Assembly: GCA_002404345.1 (NCBI GenBank)
Contig: DHJN01000185.1
Coordinates: 1,494 to 10,102, forward strand
DNA length: 8,609 nucleotides
Direction: 5' to 3'
Source of the DNA: Actinobacteria bacterium UBA4719
Lineage (GTDB): Bacteria; Actinomycetota; Actinomycetes; Actinomycetales; Dermatophilaceae
The position numbers were made by a program, and so were the translations under genes. The notes beneath the pieces are model-generated. The model was not told the origin of the DNA. It did no database searches and worked only from the letters and a program-made list of their open reading frames with translations. Positions 7,025 to 8,609 of the stretch are shown here, one piece after another; the stretch's first letter is position 1; each line of letters opens with the position of its first letter.

Positions 7025-7665
7025 GCCGCCACGAAGTAGCCGGCCGGCGGCGGCCCCCTCCGCACGGCCGCTTGGCCCCCGACTGTTGGTCGGCGCAGGA
7101 CGAGAACCCGCATTGTGTCCAGGGCGTGGTTTGGTATCTGGTGCACTGCCACTACCTCTCGAGATGCTGGGCCACAACCAGCCCAGAGACTCACACTTTC
7201 ACGGTGCGCCTCACGTTCGTGCTGAGCCAACGGCACTGTTGAGCCCCTAGGCTCGAGGCGCCTCGACCAGCCGTACCGCCACGAAGTACCTCAACACCAC
7301 CACCGCGATTCGTTATCGAGCAGGATTGGGTGCGACATTTCCGTGCTCAATTGCCCATATGGTTGCGGTTGCGGGAAGTTCGAGACCAAACGGCGTTTCC
7401 CTGAAGCGCCACATTGACCTCAGCCAGGCGGGACTCGACAACCACTCAGACTCCGGGTAAAAACAGAGCACGGACCACACCTGGGGAGGTGATCGTCCAC
7501 AGCGCTGCTCTGGCGTGCCGCGTAGACGGTTGATGACGCTACGGTCGAGAGACGTTCCGCGCGGTCTTCGGCATTTCGCACTCGACGGCGGGCACGTGAT
7601 CGGGCGACTCACAGGCAGATACCTCGAAGAGTCTGAGTGAGGGGCCCGGGAAGGCAAGGGTTGGC
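7025..7665. other. Gene-poor stretch before the integrase
   Basis: About 640 bases with no open frame I would defend; the frames here are short, or antisense to the integrase start. It holds a perfect 14-bp palindrome TCGAGGCGCCTCGA (7253-7266). A TTGACC at about 7414 could be a -35 box but has no matching -10. No tRNA, no excisionase-like gene and no clear att core was seen. It could be decayed mobile-element DNA. Confidence 0.45.
7253..7266. repeat. 14-bp perfect palindrome
   Basis: TCGAGGCGCCTCGA reads the same on both strands, with no spacer. It lies in the gene-poor stretch between the HTH promoter and the integrase and could be a protein-binding site. No function can be assigned from sequence alone. 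Confidence 0.4.
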
Positions 7666-8609
7666 ATGAGCATCGCCAAGCGTGAGGACGGCCGGTGGCG
7701 GGCCCGCTACAGGGACGCGGCGGGCAAGGAACACGCTCGCCACTTTGCTCGCAAGGTCGATGCACAGCGGTGGCTCGACGACGTCACCAGCTCCGTTGTC
7801 ACGGGTACCTACACCGACCCGAGGACGTCGAGTGTCACTCTCGAAGACTGGTCTGCGATCTGGCTCAGAGGGCAGGTCCACCTGAAGGCGACGGGGCGGA
7901 CGCGGGTTGAGGGCATCGTGCGCCTCTACATCGTGCCGCGGTGGGGGACAACACGGCTACGGGACGTCTCGCACGCCGAAGTGCAGGCCTGGGTGACCGA
8001 GCTCCTGGCGGGTGGGCTCAGCGCCTCGAGCGTTCAGCGGACCCACGGCTTGCTGTCGCAGATGCTCGACCTCGCGGTGCGTGATCGCAGACTCCCTGCC
8101 AACCCTGCCAAGGGCGTCAAGCTCCCCCGCAAGCTGCCCAAGGTTCGCCGGTTCCTGACTGCGGGTCAGGTGGAGGCACTGGTGGTCGAATGCGAGCCGT
8201 ACGGCCTGGTGGTTCGGTTCCTGGCCTACACGGGTCTGCGGTGGGGCGAGATGGCTGCCCTGCGGGTCCGCGACGTCGACTCGTTGCGCCGGCGCATGCT
8301 CATCGCCCGGTCGGTGACCGAGGACAACGGCCGGCTGATCTTCGATACGACCAAGACGGGCGAGGAACGAACGGTCCCGCTCCCCCGGTTCCTGGCCGAG
8401 CAGATCACCGCGTCCTTTGCCGGGAAGGGTCTCGATGATCTGGTGTTCCAAGGCACCCGCGGCGGCGTGCTGCGCAACGGCAACTTCAACCGGCGCACCT
8501 TCGGGCCCGCGGCCATCGCCATCGGTCAGCCGCGGCTGACGCCGCACGGGCTACGGCATACGGCGGCGTCTCTGGCGATCGCGGCGGGGGGCAACGTCAA
8601 GGTTGTTCA
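7666..8609 (+). CDS. int: Tyrosine recombinase / phage-type integrase, N-terminal 314 codons (cut by window edge)
   Basis: A site-specific recombinase of an integrative element or prophage. Residues 1-45 (KREDGRWRARYRDAAGKEHARHFARKVDAQRWLDD) are the AP2-like arm-binding domain of Gram-positive integrases. Residues about 57-155 (VTLEDWSAIWLR...VSHAEVQAWVTELLAGGLSASSVQRTHGLLSQMLDLAVRDRRLPANPAKGVKLP) are the SAM-like core-binding domain. The catalytic domain follows with R192 in AYTGLRWGEMAALRVRDVD, the beta-hairpin K230 in TTKTGEERTVPLP, and H294/R297 in LTPHGLRHTAASLAI. The final His/Trp and the nucleophilic Tyr lie past base 8609. The ATG at 7666 has AAGGG about 5 nt upstream and starts right at the usual arm-domain motif. 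It is not adjacent to either tRNA remnant (about 1.75 kb away), so whether it made them is unknown. Confidence 0.93.
   Translation, partial: MSIAKREDGRWRARYRDAAGKEHARHFARKVDAQRWLDDVTSSVVTGTYTDPRTSSVTLEDWSAIWLRGQVHLKATGRTRVEGIVRLYIVPRWGTTRLRDVSHAEVQAWVTELLAGGLSASSVQRTHGLLSQMLDLAVRDRRLPANPAKGVKLPRKLPKVRRFLTAGQVEALVVECEPYGLVVRFLAYTGLRWGEMAALRVRDVDSLRRRMLIARSVTEDNGRLIFDTTKTGEERTVPLPRFLAEQITASFAGKGLDDLVFQGTRGGVLRNGNFNRRTFGPAAIAIGQPRLTPHGLRHTAASLAIAAGGNVKVV

Noticed and set aside
7026..7288. 13-bp direct repeat CCGCCACGAAGTA at 7026-7038 and 7276-7288
   Set aside because: One 13-base repeat is expected by chance in a window of this size, and nothing at either copy suggests att or transposon ends.
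7313..7765. Minus-strand open frame of 150 codons before and over the integrase start
   Set aside because: It overlaps the integrase arm-binding domain, is full of Pro/Arg/Ser/Cys and shows no recognisable fold or ribosome binding site.

Overview
The window is GC-rich (one hand-counted thiO line gives about 72% GC) and reads as an actinobacterium, most likely a member of the Propionibacteriales. Three things point there: the actinobacterial form of the TPP riboswitch, GTG starts with overlapping stop/start codons throughout, and a BluB-CobT fusion of the kind described in Propionibacterium freudenreichii (BluB/CobT2). The lineage is an inference; no rRNA or complete tRNA is present.

Bases 1-3650, minus strand: a thiamine operon. 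Transcription probably starts near 3635-3640, passes through a TPP riboswitch (about 3541-3628) and a 270-base leader, and continues into thiO, thiS, thiG, thiE (or tenI) and thiC. thiC runs off the left edge. thiO/thiS, thiG/thiE and thiE/thiC overlap by 4 nt, and thiS/thiG are 1 nt apart, so translation is probably coupled. ThiO (glycine oxidase), ThiS (sulfur carrier) and ThiG (thiazole synthase) make the thiazole half, and ThiC makes the pyrimidine half. The ThiE/TenI protein either joins the two or aromatises the thiazole. thiF and thiD are not in the window. A 43-bp direct repeat carries the thiC ribosome binding site and first codons and also occurs at the upstream thiO start, so thiO-S-G-E is bracketed by it. 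This suggests thiC once followed the riboswitch directly.

Bases 3866-5599, plus strand: a divergent gene fusing BluB (makes 5,6-dimethylbenzimidazole, the lower ligand of B12, from FMN) to CobT (activates it to alpha-ribazole phosphate). A consensus ribosome binding site and in-frame GTG remain exactly at the domain junction, so a free CobT could also be made.

Bases 5600-8609: an accessory region. The cobT end is followed by a 3' fragment of a tRNA (initiator-like), a strong hairpin and, 240 bp on, a decayed 3' half of a proline tRNA (CGG). Both look like relics of integration sites. Next, on the minus strand, comes an HTH regulator/nucleotidyltransferase-like pair resembling a toxin-antitoxin or defence module, with a perfect 8-3-8 palindrome over its promoter and an apparently leaderless GTG start. 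After about 640 bases without a convincing gene, a tyrosine integrase begins on the plus strand and runs off the right edge.
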